64,000 bases of DNA from UBA11574 sp963752565 (GCA_963752565.1 CAVVZC010000019.1:1-64000), one strand, 5' to 3'. Shown: positions 17,616-25,651, counted from the stretch's first letter. Notes: generated from the sequence alone by a model not told the origin. Numbers and translations: made by a program.

Positions 17616-17725
17616 ATTCTTCGTGACGATCAATGCATTGAAAATATAGGCTGAATAAAAATATCGAAACAGTTCACAGGGAGGCACAAATCGAGGATCA
17701 GTTGTTATCTAATTATGTTTCTTGT

Positions 17726-17739
17726 CGAATTTAAATTCG
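17726..17739. promoter_or_regulatory. Perfect 14-base palindrome upstream of the sigma factor gene
   Basis: CGAATTTAAATTCG lies 107 bases before the sigma factor start and 110 bases after the reductase stop. It could be an operator for the sigma/anti-sigma operon. Confidence 0.35.
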
Positions 17740-17845
17740 CCTTGATGATTTGGATATATAAAAACCCGTTGATATTTATAGTTCTTGATCCATGACCCCG
17801 AGCTTCTGCGAGCTGTTGTAGACATCACCACCGTTTGGTTTAAAA

Positions 17846-18451
17846 GTGAACAAGCAACAATCCATTTTAAATAACCCAGTTGAAAACCCCGAGAAATGGG
17901 TTGATCTGTATGGTGATTATCTCTACAGATATTCACTTTATAGGGTTTATGAGGCCACCGTTGCAGAAGACCTGGTCCAGGAAACATTTCTTGCCGCCCT
18001 TCGTTCTTTCAAAAATTTTCAATACCGTTCATCCATAAAAACTTGGCTGACAGGTATTCTTAAACACAAAATCATCGATCACTTTCGAAAAAAGGCAAAA
18101 GAACAACAGATTGATGATACTGAAACCAATATTAATACATTGGACGATCTTTTTACCAAGAACGGACAATGGAAAATTAAACCGGCGAATTGGAACGCCG
18201 ATCCACAGAAGCTTTATGATCAGAAGGAGTTTATTAAGATTCTCCACAAGTGTTTGTCGGAACTTCCCGGTCGGCAGGCCAGTGCGTTTATTCTCAGAGA
18301 AATTGTTGGTGAAAATACCAAAGAAATTTGTAAGATTTTGGACATTTCTACGACCAATTGTTGGGTGTTGCTCCACAGAGCCCGCATGTATTTGAGGAGA
18401 TGTCTTGAAATCAACTGGTTCACCGATGTGGATGTTGGAGAATCGAAATGA
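17846..18451 (+). CDS. ECF-type RNA polymerase sigma factor (TIGR02943-like)
   Basis: The 201-residue product has sigma region 2 (YRVYEATVAEDLVQETFLAA, about 32-51, and TWLTGILKHKIIDHFRKKA) and region 4 (LPGRQASAFILREIVGENTKEICKIL and LLHRARMYLRRCLEINWF). The WVDLYGDYLYRYSL opening and WNADPQ linker match the TIGR02943 sigma family I remember, usually paired with a small zinc anti-sigma protein, as here. The start is a GTG at 17846. The stop overlaps the next gene by ATGA, so sigma and anti-sigma are made together. The regulon is unknown; the neighbouring redox genes suggest an oxidative or metal stress response. Confidence 0.88.
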   Translation: MNKQQSILNNPVENPEKWVDLYGDYLYRYSLYRVYEATVAEDLVQETFLAALRSFKNFQYRSSIKTWLTGILKHKIIDHFRKKAKEQQIDDTETNINTLDDLFTKNGQWKIKPANWNADPQKLYDQKEFIKILHKCLSELPGRQASAFILREIVGENTKEICKILDISTTNCWVLLHRARMYLRRCLEINWFTDVDVGESK

Positions 18452-18723
18452 AGCACTGGATGTTTAATTGCAAAAAAGTGACACACTTGGTGTCAGAATC
18501 CCTTGACCGCAAACTGTCTTTGCACCAGCGAATGGGAATGAGGATACACCTGATGATGTGTATATTCTGTTCCCGATACCAAGAGCAGTTGCTTTTTTTA
18601 CGTAAAACAGCCCGCCTATATTCCGAAAGCAAAGAAGACTCGGACCTTTCAATTCAACTATCGTCTGAGGTTGGTAAACGGATTAAAGAATCTATGGTCC
18701 GTTTTCTGGAAAAGCATGAATAG
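18448..18723 (+). CDS. Zinc-finger (zf-HC2-like) anti-sigma factor
   Basis: The 91-residue protein carries the zinc anti-sigma motif H-x3-C-x2-C as HLMMCIFC (about 34-41), with an upstream Cys (C8) as a possible fourth ligand and a C-terminal helix (about 60-90). Proteins with this motif bind and inactivate an ECF sigma factor and release it when the zinc-thiolate site is oxidised (RsrA/ChrR type). The ATG overlaps the sigma stop codon (ATGA). There is no transmembrane segment, so it is cytoplasmic. Confidence 0.8.
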   Translation: MKHWMFNCKKVTHLVSESLDRKLSLHQRMGMRIHLMMCIFCSRYQEQLLFLRKTARLYSESKEDSDLSIQLSSEVGKRIKESMVRFLEKHE

Positions 18724-18744
18724 ACCTACCAAGGAAGACGTAAC

Positions 18745-19299
18745 ATGAAAAATAAAATTGTAAGAGATTTAATGGTCCCCATATCAGAGTATGAGACCAT
18801 TTCCATTGAATCCAATTTATACGAGGCCGCCCTTGCCCTTGATAAATCTCAAAAAGCCTATGAACAGGGATTGTATCCCCATAGAATCCTTCTTATATCT
18901 GATGAAAATGGAGAAATTGTCGGCAAAATTAGCCAGCTGGATGTCCTCAGAGCATTGGAACCAAAAGGACAACAGAGCTATGATTCAAAAACCCTATCCA
19001 GATTTGGTGTCAGTTCTCAGTATTTAAAACCGATGCTGAGTCAATGTGGATTTTGGGATAAACCTTTGATTGATATCTGTAGAAGTGCGGGCCGGCTTAA
19101 AGTCAAAATACTGGTCTGCGCTCCGGCCGAAGGAGAGTCCGTTCCAGAAGACGCTTCCCTGAGTGAAGCCATACATCAGCTGGCCCTGGAGCATCATCAG
19201 TCTTTACTGGTAACGCGGGGAAAAATAATTGTGGGAATTTTAAGACAAACAGATATGTTCAAAGAGGTTGTACAAACACTTGCCGTTTGTGAACTCTAA
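18745..19299 (+). CDS. CBS-domain pair protein
   Basis: The 184-residue protein consists of two CBS motifs: VRDLMVPISEYETISIESNL with HRILLISDENGEIVGKIS (about 5-60), and VPEDASLSEAIHQLALEHHQ with LLVTRGKIIVGILRQTDMF (about 132-175). CBS pairs bind adenosine nucleotides and usually regulate a partner. Between them is a longer helical insert with a single Cys near residue 93. It sits between the anti-sigma gene (21 bases) and a DASS transporter (58 bases) and may tune either. The effector is unknown. Confidence 0.8.
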   Translation: MKNKIVRDLMVPISEYETISIESNLYEAALALDKSQKAYEQGLYPHRILLISDENGEIVGKISQLDVLRALEPKGQQSYDSKTLSRFGVSSQYLKPMLSQCGFWDKPLIDICRSAGRLKVKILVCAPAEGESVPEDASLSEAIHQLALEHHQSLLVTRGKIIVGILRQTDMFKEVVQTLAVCEL

Positions 19300-19357
19300 C
19301 TGGCCGGCACGTATCTTCTTAATGCGTTCTGAGAGTGGTAATCTTTGGAATTAATCT

Positions 19358-20827
19358 ATGGCAGGAGATTTTGAATTTAAAATTAATAACGGTCATTTTA
19401 ACATAAAACAATTTATTTTTCTTGTGGCCGGTATATTGCTCTTTGCACTGGTGTATTATTCACCGCCGTGGTCAGATGCCATCGATCCGACCGGAAAACA
19501 TTTTGTATTGAGCAGAGAGGGAAAAGGCGCTCTGGCGATATCTCTGTTTGCCACAATCTGGTGGGTTTTGGAAGTCGTACCCGTCGGCGTCACCAGCCTT
19601 GCCATCGGCGTCCTTCAGGTCTATTTTCTTATCCGTCCGGCCAAGGCGGCGTTCACGGACTTTATGGACCCATCGGTCATGTTTATCTTGGCCTCCATCG
19701 TCATCGGCATGGTTTTTACAAAAACAGGACTCACCAAGCGGATGGCCTATAAAATGCTGGTCATCGTCGGCGAAAAAACCAGCATGATTTATCTTGGCTG
19801 TTTTGTATTGATCGCTGCTTTGACTCACATTATGGCCCATACCGCTGTAGCAGCAACCATATATCCGCTTCTTGTCTCTATTTACGGGCTTTACGGAGAA
19901 GAAGACCAACCAACGAAGTTTGGCAAGGGGCTCTTTATGGGCATGGCTTATATCGCCGGGGCAGGAAGCATTGTAACGCTATTAGGAGCTGCACGGGGTG
20001 CGGTTGCCATAGGCTTTTATAATGACATCATTGGCCAGGATATCACATTTTTCCAATTAAGTTATTATATGCTCCCCATAGGGTGGCTGATGGTTTTTTT
20101 ATTGTGGATATTTTTTATGATTTTCTTTAAGCCCGAAAAAAGGGCTATTCCAGGGTTAAGAGAAAGGGCCGTTCAGCTCAATAAAAAACTGGGACCGGTG
20201 TCCAGAAAAGAAATAATTGCTATGGTCATCGTCTTTGCCTCTATTCTGGCAATGTCTTTGAGTTCCTTTTTTCCGGCTTTTAAGATTCTCGATAAAACCG
20301 CCATTATCTTAACATCAACGATTCTTTTTTTTATTACAGGCATCCTGGATATCGATGATCTTGAAGAAATACCATGGAATATCATCCTGCTCTTTGCAGG
20401 TGCCATGAGCATGGGTTTTTGCCTCTGGCAAACAGGTGCGGCCAAATGGCTTGCGATAAAATGGCTGATGATATTCCATAATTCAAGCGGTTTCTTCTTT
20501 ATTATGGGTATTGCATTTTTCGTTATGATCATGACCAATTTTTTAATGAACGTAGCGGCCATCGCGATCTCCCTGCCGGTTGCCTTGGTACTTGCTTCTT
20601 ATCTAAACGTAGCACCGGATGTCATCCTTTTTACATCATTGGTCTCGGCAGGAATGCCGTTTCTTTTTCTTGTCGGCGCCGCTCCAAATGCCATCGCATA
20701 TGAATCCAGACAGTTTACACCTGCTGAATTCTTTCTATACGGAATACCGGCCAGCATTTTGCTGATCGCAGTGATCGGTTTTGCAGTTTACGTTCTGTGG
20801 CCGATCATGGGCATGCCGATCCATTAA
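19358..20827 (+). CDS. DASS/SLC13-family sodium-coupled anion transporter
   Basis: The 489-residue protein has about 11-12 transmembrane segments and the DASS layout: WWVLEVVPVGVTSLAIGVLQ (about 67-86), a first helical hairpin, a cytoplasmic loop (about 250-285) and the second half with IPWNIILLFAGAMSMGF, LMNVAAIAISLPVALVLA and GAAPNAIAYESRQF near the C-terminus, where SNA/T-type substrate motifs occur. The family imports dicarboxylates or sulfate with Na+. In a sulfate reducer either substrate would fit. It leads the transporter-OsmC-rubrerythrin-flavodoxin run, with only 21 bases to the OsmC gene. Confidence 0.87.
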   Translation: MAGDFEFKINNGHFNIKQFIFLVAGILLFALVYYSPPWSDAIDPTGKHFVLSREGKGALAISLFATIWWVLEVVPVGVTSLAIGVLQVYFLIRPAKAAFTDFMDPSVMFILASIVIGMVFTKTGLTKRMAYKMLVIVGEKTSMIYLGCFVLIAALTHIMAHTAVAATIYPLLVSIYGLYGEEDQPTKFGKGLFMGMAYIAGAGSIVTLLGAARGAVAIGFYNDIIGQDITFFQLSYYMLPIGWLMVFLLWIFFMIFFKPEKRAIPGLRERAVQLNKKLGPVSRKEIIAMVIVFASILAMSLSSFFPAFKILDKTAIILTSTILFFITGILDIDDLEEIPWNIILLFAGAMSMGFCLWQTGAAKWLAIKWLMIFHNSSGFFFIMGIAFFVMIMTNFLMNVAAIAISLPVALVLASYLNVAPDVILFTSLVSAGMPFLFLVGAAPNAIAYESRQFTPAEFFLYGIPASILLIAVIGFAVYVLWPIMGMPIH

Positions 20828-20848
20828 CTGATAATCAAGGAGGAAATT

Positions 20849-21319
20849 ATGGGTGAAATTGTTCACACATCACACATTACGATCACGAGAGAAATGGGGC
20901 CTACCCGGAAAGCCGAGATCAAGGGTTTTGATGAGCCGGTCTATTACGGGGTCCACGGCGGAATTAAAAATTTCTATAAAGTTGATCCGGAAGAAGAACA
21001 TGCGGCAACGTTAGATCACATTGTCGGTGCCGTGGGCGGCTGAATGATGGGCACACTGGCCGCGGTGCTGGCCGGCAAAAAGATTCGGACCTTTCGAGAT
21101 CTGTTTAAAGCCATCGTAACCGGCGATATCCAAGACATCGACGGTGTTTTGAAAATTACGCGCATTAACGTCAGTTACTGGCTTAAATTACCAAAGGAAA
21201 AGAGGACAGAGGCAAAAGATGCTCTGGAAACCTATTTGAAATTGTGTCCCGGAGCCCAAAGCGTCATCGGTTGCATTGATATCAACCATGAACTGACTAT
21301 GGAAGACTTAATTGAATAA
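20849..21319 (+). CDS. OsmC-family selenoprotein (in-frame UGA read as selenocysteine)
   Basis: The frame is open from 20849 to 21319 except for one TGA at 21041-21043. Reading that codon as selenocysteine gives a 156-residue OsmC/Ohr-fold protein: N-terminal strands (HITITREMGPTRKAEIKGF), GAVGG-Sec-MMGTLAAVLAG at the position where OsmC proteins have the reactive Cys on the long helix, and the second conserved Cys in LKLCPGAQSVIG (about 130). A SECIS-like hairpin follows the UGA. OsmC/Ohr enzymes reduce organic hydroperoxides with a Cys pair, here a Sec-Cys pair. The ATG has AAGGAGG upstream. OsmC-like selenoproteins are a known minor family in bacteria. It stands immediately before rubrerythrin. 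SelA-D and tRNA-Sec are not in this window. Confidence 0.85.
21041..21076 (+). promoter_or_regulatory. UGA recoding site with bacterial SECIS-like hairpin
   Basis: After the UGA (21041-21043), CTGGCC (21056-21061) pairs with GGCCGG (21070-21075) through six pairs including one U-G, closing an 8-base loop GCGGTGCT. The loop holds GGU at 21064-21066, about 21 bases from the UGA. A short G-rich apical loop at this distance is what SelB recognises in bacterial SECIS elements. Confidence 0.65.
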
Positions 21320-21333
21320 AAAGGAGGAATTGT

Positions 21334-21831
21334 ATGAGTCGAACAGAACAAAATCTACTAGAAGCATTTGCCGGGGAATCCCAGGCCAACCGAAAGTATC
21401 TTGCATTTGCAAAAAAGGCAGATCAGGAAGGTTATCCACAGGTTGCCAACCTTTTCAGGGCGGCTGCAGAGGCTGAAACCGTCCACGCCCATGCACATTT
21501 GAGGGTTCTTAAGGGAATAAAATCAACCGCTGAAAATCTCAAAGAGTCCATTGCCGGTGAAACCCATGAGTTCAAAAGTATGTATCCGGAAATGATCGAC
21601 ACGGCACAATCAGAAGGAGACAAAGCAGCCCTGAGAAGCTTTACCTATGCCAATGAAGTAGAACAAATACACGCCGATCTTTACCAGAAAGCTCTGGACA
21701 GTCTTGATAATCCTGAAGCCGTGGAATGCTATTATGTCTGCGCTGTGTGTGGCTATACCTGTGAGAATGAACCTCCGGAAACATGTCCGGTTTGCAGCGC
21801 CAACATCAAGGCCTTTTCCAAAGTGGATTAA
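21334..21831 (+). CDS. rbr: Rubrerythrin
   Basis: Rubrerythrin is a cytoplasmic non-heme iron peroxidase of anaerobes that reduces hydrogen peroxide at a diiron site. The 165-residue protein has the four-helix diiron domain with ligand motifs FAGESQANRKYLAF (about 11-24), EAETVHAHAHLR (about 47-58), GETHEFKSMYPEM and NEVEQIHADLY, then a C-terminal rubredoxin domain (CAVCGYTCENEPPETCPVCS, about 137-156) that feeds electrons. Length is slightly short of the 191-residue classical form and fits the compact subgroup. AAGGAGG precedes the ATG. It follows the OsmC-type selenoprotein by 14 bases. Confidence 0.95.
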   Translation: MSRTEQNLLEAFAGESQANRKYLAFAKKADQEGYPQVANLFRAAAEAETVHAHAHLRVLKGIKSTAENLKESIAGETHEFKSMYPEMIDTAQSEGDKAALRSFTYANEVEQIHADLYQKALDSLDNPEAVECYYVCAVCGYTCENEPPETCPVCSANIKAFSKVD

Positions 21832-21870
21832 AAAAATCACAAACATAAAAATTTAATAAGGAGATTGAAA

Positions 21871-22314
21871 ATGGCGAAAGTGCTTATCGGATATTACAGC
21901 AGAACTGGAATTACGGAAAAAATGGCGGAATATGTCGCTGAAGGTGTCCGTCTCACCGGAAACATTGCGGAGCTGAAAAAAATTGCTGAAATAAAAGATG
22001 AAAAAGATTTGGGAGGATACGACGGTTTTATATTCGGGTGTCCCACTTATCATCGGGATATCACCGCAGGCATGAAAACATTTCTTTTCTTGGCGGAAAA
22101 AGCCAATCTGGTAGGCAAGATGGGAGGCGCATTCGGATCTTATACCCACAGTGGGGAATCTGCTGACATGATATATGACACCATGCTTTACGTATTCAAA
22201 ATGGATATGGTTGATCTGGGTGCATTAAATCTGAAAGAACAGGTCATGGAAACTGATGAAGGGGCGCGTGCCTGCCAGGATTACGGGAAAGCCATTGGTC
22301 AGAAGTTTGCTTAA
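21871..22314 (+). CDS. Flavodoxin-fold protein (WrbA/FldA-like)
   Basis: The 147-residue protein has the phosphate-binding loop YYSRTGITEKMAEYV (about 7-21) with the T/S-rich FMN motif, then FIFGCPTYHRDITAGMKTFL (about 53-72) and GGAFGSYTHSGE (about 88-99), all positions that contact FMN. By family it is a low-potential electron carrier or NAD(P)H:quinone oxidoreductase. The ATG at 21871 has AAGGAG seven bases upstream; a TTG at 21865 is less likely. As the last gene of the peroxide-defence run it may donate electrons to rubrerythrin. Confidence 0.85.
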   Translation: MAKVLIGYYSRTGITEKMAEYVAEGVRLTGNIAELKKIAEIKDEKDLGGYDGFIFGCPTYHRDITAGMKTFLFLAEKANLVGKMGGAFGSYTHSGESADMIYDTMLYVFKMDMVDLGALNLKEQVMETDEGARACQDYGKAIGQKFA

Positions 22315-22369
22315 CCCCAAGTAAAATGTTTTGTAAGTACTATTTCAAATTGGTATCCATCCCTATCTG

Positions 22370-22392
22370 CCCTTCCCCTTTAAGGGGAAGGG
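22370..22392. terminator. GC-rich hairpin downstream of the flavodoxin gene
   Basis: CCCTTCCCC (22370-22378) and GGGGAAGGG (22384-22392) are perfect 9-base arms with a TTTAA loop, followed by TTTGGGAGGGAG. It lies 56 bases after the flavodoxin stop. The lack of a T-tract means it could also be a dispersed palindromic repeat. Confidence 0.45.
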
Positions 22393-22480
22393 TTTGGGAG
22401 GGAGTGAAGCCTCTCAAATAGTAACCGAATTTTGGATCCTGAATACGAAGACTTTAAATTTATTTAATAAGGAGAATAAA

Positions 22481-22675
22481 ATGAAAGTAAAAGTCACTGA
22501 AAATTGCATGGGAGATCGGCGTTGTAACGATTTATGTCCTGAAGTTTTCGAATACGATGAGGATCAACTCAAATCTACCGTTAAGGTTGATGACGTCCCC
22601 GCACAATACGTAGAACTCGTTAGGCAAGCTGCAGATGAATGCGGCGCCGATGCCATTATCATAGAAGAGGATTGA
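22481..22675 (+). CDS. Small ferredoxin with Asp at the second cluster-ligand position
   Basis: The 64-residue protein has C9-x2-D12-x2-C15-x3-C19-P and a distal C54. In ordinary 4Fe ferredoxins the second position is Cys; an Asp there, together with C9, C15 and C54, is the arrangement I know from Pyrococcus furiosus ferredoxin, where the cluster interconverts between [3Fe-4S] and [4Fe-4S]. The partner of the Pyrococcus disulfide is missing here (Leu near residue 46), so C19 is unpaired. The ATG at 22481 follows AAGGAG; a longer frame from 22394 has no support. It lies before korAB and could be the acceptor of the 2-oxoacid oxidoreductase. Confidence 0.88.
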   Translation: MKVKVTENCMGDRRCNDLCPEVFEYDEDQLKSTVKVDDVPAQYVELVRQAADECGADAIIIEED

Positions 22676-22687
22676 TTACATTTAAAC

Positions 22688-22727
22688 GGGGTCAGGGTTA
22701 CACGGTACAAATCTGGCCCCAAAGCTT
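22688..22727 (+). terminator. Intrinsic terminator after the ferredoxin gene
   Basis: GGGGTCAG (22688-22695) pairs with CTGGCCCC (22713-22720) with one G-U pair, followed by AAAGCTTTTTAT. It separates the ferredoxin from the korAB promoter. Confidence 0.5.
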
Positions 22728-22750
22728 TTTATCTTGTAAAAACATTAGAT

Positions 22751-22778
22751 TTGACATGCCACAGTGTGGAATTATATT
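22751..22778 (+). promoter_or_regulatory. Sigma-70-type promoter of korAB
   Basis: TTGACA (22751-22756) and TATATT (22773-22778) are 16 bases apart. The spacer holds the near-palindrome CCACAGTGTGG (22759-22769), a possible repressor site. The korA ATG is 70 bases downstream. Confidence 0.55.
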
Positions 22779-22848
22779 AAGATCAATAGCACGCTAAATC
22801 GTATCCTGCTATATCAACAATCACCTATATAACCCCAGGAGGCACACC

Positions 22849-24501
22849 ATGAAAGAAATATCGATTCTTGTCGGCGGTAAAGCGGGTGATGGTATCCGGC
22901 AGGCCGGTCACGTCATTGCCCGACTTCTGAATCGAATGGGCTATCGAATTTTTTTCTATGATGATTATCCCTCTCTGATCCGTGGCGGGCACAATTTTTC
23001 TATCATCAGGGCCTCGGAAAAACGCATTATTGCGCACAAAGAAACCGTCGATGTCATCGTAGCCTTAAATCAGGATGCCGTTGACAATCATAAACATCGG
23101 CTCAATGCCGGCGGGATAATCCTCTATGATTCCAAAAAATCGGATACCAAAGGCATAGGACTCGATTTTATGGACATTGTCAAAAAGTTTGACGGAAAGC
23201 CGATTATGAGGAATACCGCAGCCATCGGAGCACTGGCCGGCGTAATAAATATTGAATGGTCTGTTATGGAAAAGGTTATCATGGATGCCGTAGAAAAAGA
23301 CGTCGACTTGAATCTTAAAATCGCCCGGCATGCTTATGACCGGATTGAAAACCCTTCCAAGTCCGTACTAAAACTGGATCAAAAAGCCCTTCCGCTGGTC
23401 TCCGGCAATGAAGCCATTGCCCTTGGAGCGGTCAAAGCCGGTTTAAACATGTACATTGCCTATCCCATGACCCCCGCATCGGCCATTCTCCATTATCTGG
23501 CCGCCCACGAAAACGAATTGGGGGTGGTTACCGTACACCCTGAAAGTGAGATTGGTGTTGCACTCATGGCACTGGGGGCCGCCTATGCCGGCGCAAGGGC
23601 CATGGTCGGCACTTCCGGCGGAGGATTCGCGTTGATGACCGAGGCATTGAGCCTGGCCGGACAGGGTGAACTTCCCATGGTCATCGTGGAAGCTCAGAGG
23701 CCCGGTCCGAGTACCGGCGTTCCCACATACACCATGCAAGGCGACCTTTCCTTTGTTGTCCATGCCGGGCATGGGGAAATTTTAAGGGTGGTGCTGGCAC
23801 CCGGCGATGCTGAGGAGGCATTTTACACGGCCGGACTGGCCATGAACCTTGCATGGAAATTTCAAATTCCGGCCTTTGTGCTTTCAGACAAACATTTGAG
23901 CGAAAGCATATTCAGCTTCGAGGCCGATCTGGACAAGGTTAAACCGGAGAAGCCGCTTCTATGGAACAACCAGGGAGAATACAAAAGATATCAAGATACT
24001 CAAAACGGCATTTCACCGTTGGCCTTTCCGGGAAATCCCTCGGCAATCGTTAAAGCCACTTCCTATGAACATGATGAGAGCGGCATTACCACTGAAGAAC
24101 CAGAGGCAATTGTCAAGATGCAGAGGAAACGGCTGCGCAAAAGAAAAGCCTTGGAAGATGAGCTTGAAAAATATGAAACGGTGAACGTATACGGAAACCC
24201 TGATTCAAAAACCGTTCTTTTGTGTTGGGGCTCCACCAAAGGGGCGTGTATAGAAGTGGCCGAAGCCCTTGATCTTAAAGTGGTTCAACCTTTAATATTG
24301 GAGCCTTTACCGGTAGAGGCGTTAAAAAAAGCCCTTTCCGGCGCCGATAAGATCATAGACGTTGAAGTCAATGCCACCGGACAACTGGCAAAACTCATTT
24401 CCGGTCACGGTATTTGCATCGACGATATGATTTTACGTTTTGACGCACGTCCATTCACCGTGGATGTTTTGCTCGACAACGTAAAGGAGGTGCTCTCATG
24501 A
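22849..24501 (+). CDS. korA: 2-oxoacid:ferredoxin oxidoreductase, fused gamma-alpha subunit (2-oxoglutarate type)
   Basis: With the beta subunit this enzyme interconverts a 2-oxoacid plus CoA with acyl-CoA and CO2 using ferredoxin. The 550-residue chain joins a gamma domain (about 1-180; GGKAGDGIRQAGHVIARLL and DYPSLIRGGHNF) to an alpha domain (about 185-550; GNEAIALGAVKAGLNMYIAY, VGTSGGGFALMTEALSLAGQ, RPGPSTGVPTYTMQGDL). This gamma-alpha fusion with a separate beta chain is the two-subunit KOR/OFOR layout. With citrate synthase upstream, 2-oxoglutarate is the likely substrate, but branched-chain or pyruvate-type activity cannot be excluded. The stop overlaps korB by ATGA. Confidence 0.88.
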   Translation: MKEISILVGGKAGDGIRQAGHVIARLLNRMGYRIFFYDDYPSLIRGGHNFSIIRASEKRIIAHKETVDVIVALNQDAVDNHKHRLNAGGIILYDSKKSDTKGIGLDFMDIVKKFDGKPIMRNTAAIGALAGVINIEWSVMEKVIMDAVEKDVDLNLKIARHAYDRIENPSKSVLKLDQKALPLVSGNEAIALGAVKAGLNMYIAYPMTPASAILHYLAAHENELGVVTVHPESEIGVALMALGAAYAGARAMVGTSGGGFALMTEALSLAGQGELPMVIVEAQRPGPSTGVPTYTMQGDLSFVVHAGHGEILRVVLAPGDAEEAFYTAGLAMNLAWKFQIPAFVLSDKHLSESIFSFEADLDKVKPEKPLLWNNQGEYKRYQDTQNGISPLAFPGNPSAIVKATSYEHDESGITTEEPEAIVKMQRKRLRKRKALEDELEKYETVNVYGNPDSKTVLLCWGSTKGACIEVAEALDLKVVQPLILEPLPVEALKKALSGADKIIDVEVNATGQLAKLISGHGICIDDMILRFDARPFTVDVLLDNVKEVLS

Positions 24502-25358
24502 CAACCATCAAAGAATTGGGCACTTATGCCCAGAATACATGGTGCCCCGGCTGTGGCAATTTCGGCATCTTGACATCCATCAAAAAGGCATTAACAGATC
24601 TTGAAGATAATGGACTCGCTCTCAACAACGTAGCCATCGTCTCGGGAATCGGGTGTCATGCCAAGATTGTGGATTATATCAACGTCAACACCTTTTATTC
24701 GATTCACGGCCGGGTTCCCCCGCCGATGACCGGAATCAAACTGGCCAATCCGGATTTGACGGTAATCGGTTTTGCCGGTGACGGAGATGCATATGGTGAA
24801 GGTATTGAGCATCTTATTTTCAGTGCCAAGCGAAATTTAGACTTAACATTCATTGTTCACAACAACAGGGTATACGGACTCACAACCGGTCAGTTTACCC
24901 CCACCAGCCCTCCCGGATTTAAAGGGCGGTCGACCCCGAAAGGCAGCCCCGAAGATCCCTTGAACCCTATTGAACTCATGCTTTCCGCCGGTGCCACTTT
25001 TGTCGCCAGAGGGTATACGAAAAATATGAAGCATCTTCAGTCGTTGATTAAAGCCGCAATCGACCATAAGGGGTTTTCTTTTATTGACGTGCTTCAACCT
25101 TGTTTCACCTTTTTTAATACCTATGATTTTTACAATGAACGGGTGTATGAGTTCTCCTCAAAGGATCATGATGCTTCCGATAGAAACGCAGCTTTTGTCA
25201 AGGCCGATGAATGGGCATATGGAGTTGGGGAGCAGATTCCCATCGGTATTTTTTACCAGGTCAAAAAATCGACTTTTGAAGAGAGACTTTTGGAAGGAAG
25301 GGTTCCTGTCCAATTAACACCAGGGGATATCCGGCCGGTCCTCGAAAAACATATATAA
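24498..25358 (+). CDS. korB: 2-oxoacid:ferredoxin oxidoreductase, beta (TPP-binding) subunit
   Basis: The 286-residue beta chain binds thiamine diphosphate and an FeS cluster. The N-terminus has WCPGCGNFGI (about 15-24), with two of the cluster cysteines; GIGCH follows at about 50. The TPP motif runs from GDGDAYGEG (about 93-101) to HNNRVYGLTTGQ (about 115-127), and TSPPGFKGRS and PFAL-equivalent DPLNPIELMLSAGATFVARG follow. The ATG overlaps the korA stop by four bases and has GGAGG within korA. It forms a complex with KorA; the small Asp-ligand ferredoxin upstream is a plausible electron carrier. Confidence 0.9.
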   Translation: MTTIKELGTYAQNTWCPGCGNFGILTSIKKALTDLEDNGLALNNVAIVSGIGCHAKIVDYINVNTFYSIHGRVPPPMTGIKLANPDLTVIGFAGDGDAYGEGIEHLIFSAKRNLDLTFIVHNNRVYGLTTGQFTPTSPPGFKGRSTPKGSPEDPLNPIELMLSAGATFVARGYTKNMKHLQSLIKAAIDHKGFSFIDVLQPCFTFFNTYDFYNERVYEFSSKDHDASDRNAAFVKADEWAYGVGEQIPIGIFYQVKKSTFEERLLEGRVPVQLTPGDIRPVLEKHI

Positions 25359-25432
25359 TTGAATTTTCTGATAAAAAATCTCCTCGATCCTTGATGCAAT
25401 TTGAATTTAACAGAATAAGGAGCATAAATCCA

Positions 25433-25651
25433 ATGAAAGAGAAAGTTGAAAAAGCGTTAAATGATGTCAGACCACATCTTCAGGCAGATGGTGGAGATGT
25501 GGAACTTGTTGATGTGGAAAATAATATTGTCAAGGTAAGATTAAAAGGTGCCTGTGCCGGTTGTCCCATGTCCCAGATGACACTCAAGCAGGGCATAGAA
25601 CGATATATTAAGAAACTGATTCCGGAAATAATCAGCGTGGAGTCCGTGTAA
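25433..25651 (+). CDS. NifU C-terminal-domain (Nfu-type) FeS scaffold
   Basis: The 72-residue protein is a single NifU C-terminal domain: VRPHLQADGGDVELVDVEN, then the cluster motif CAGCPMS (about 45-51) with the C-x2-C pair that holds a labile [4Fe-4S] cluster at a dimer interface. Nfu proteins deliver clusters to target enzymes. The ATG at 25433 has AAGGAG ten bases before it; the longer frame from 25391 has no ribosome-binding site. It follows korB by 74 bases and may supply clusters to the many FeS proteins here. Confidence 0.88.
   Translation: MKEKVEKALNDVRPHLQADGGDVELVDVENNIVKVRLKGACAGCPMSQMTLKQGIERYIKKLIPEIISVESV

Noticed and set aside
20849..21043. Two separate small genes or a pseudogene at the OsmC locus
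   Set aside because: Both halves are in the same frame, the single TGA replaces a conserved reactive Cys, and a SECIS-like hairpin follows, so recoding explains it better.
22849..25358. Pyruvate:ferredoxin oxidoreductase
   Set aside because: A gamma-alpha fusion with a separate beta chain and no delta ferredoxin subunit fits the KOR/OFOR two-subunit group better than PFOR.
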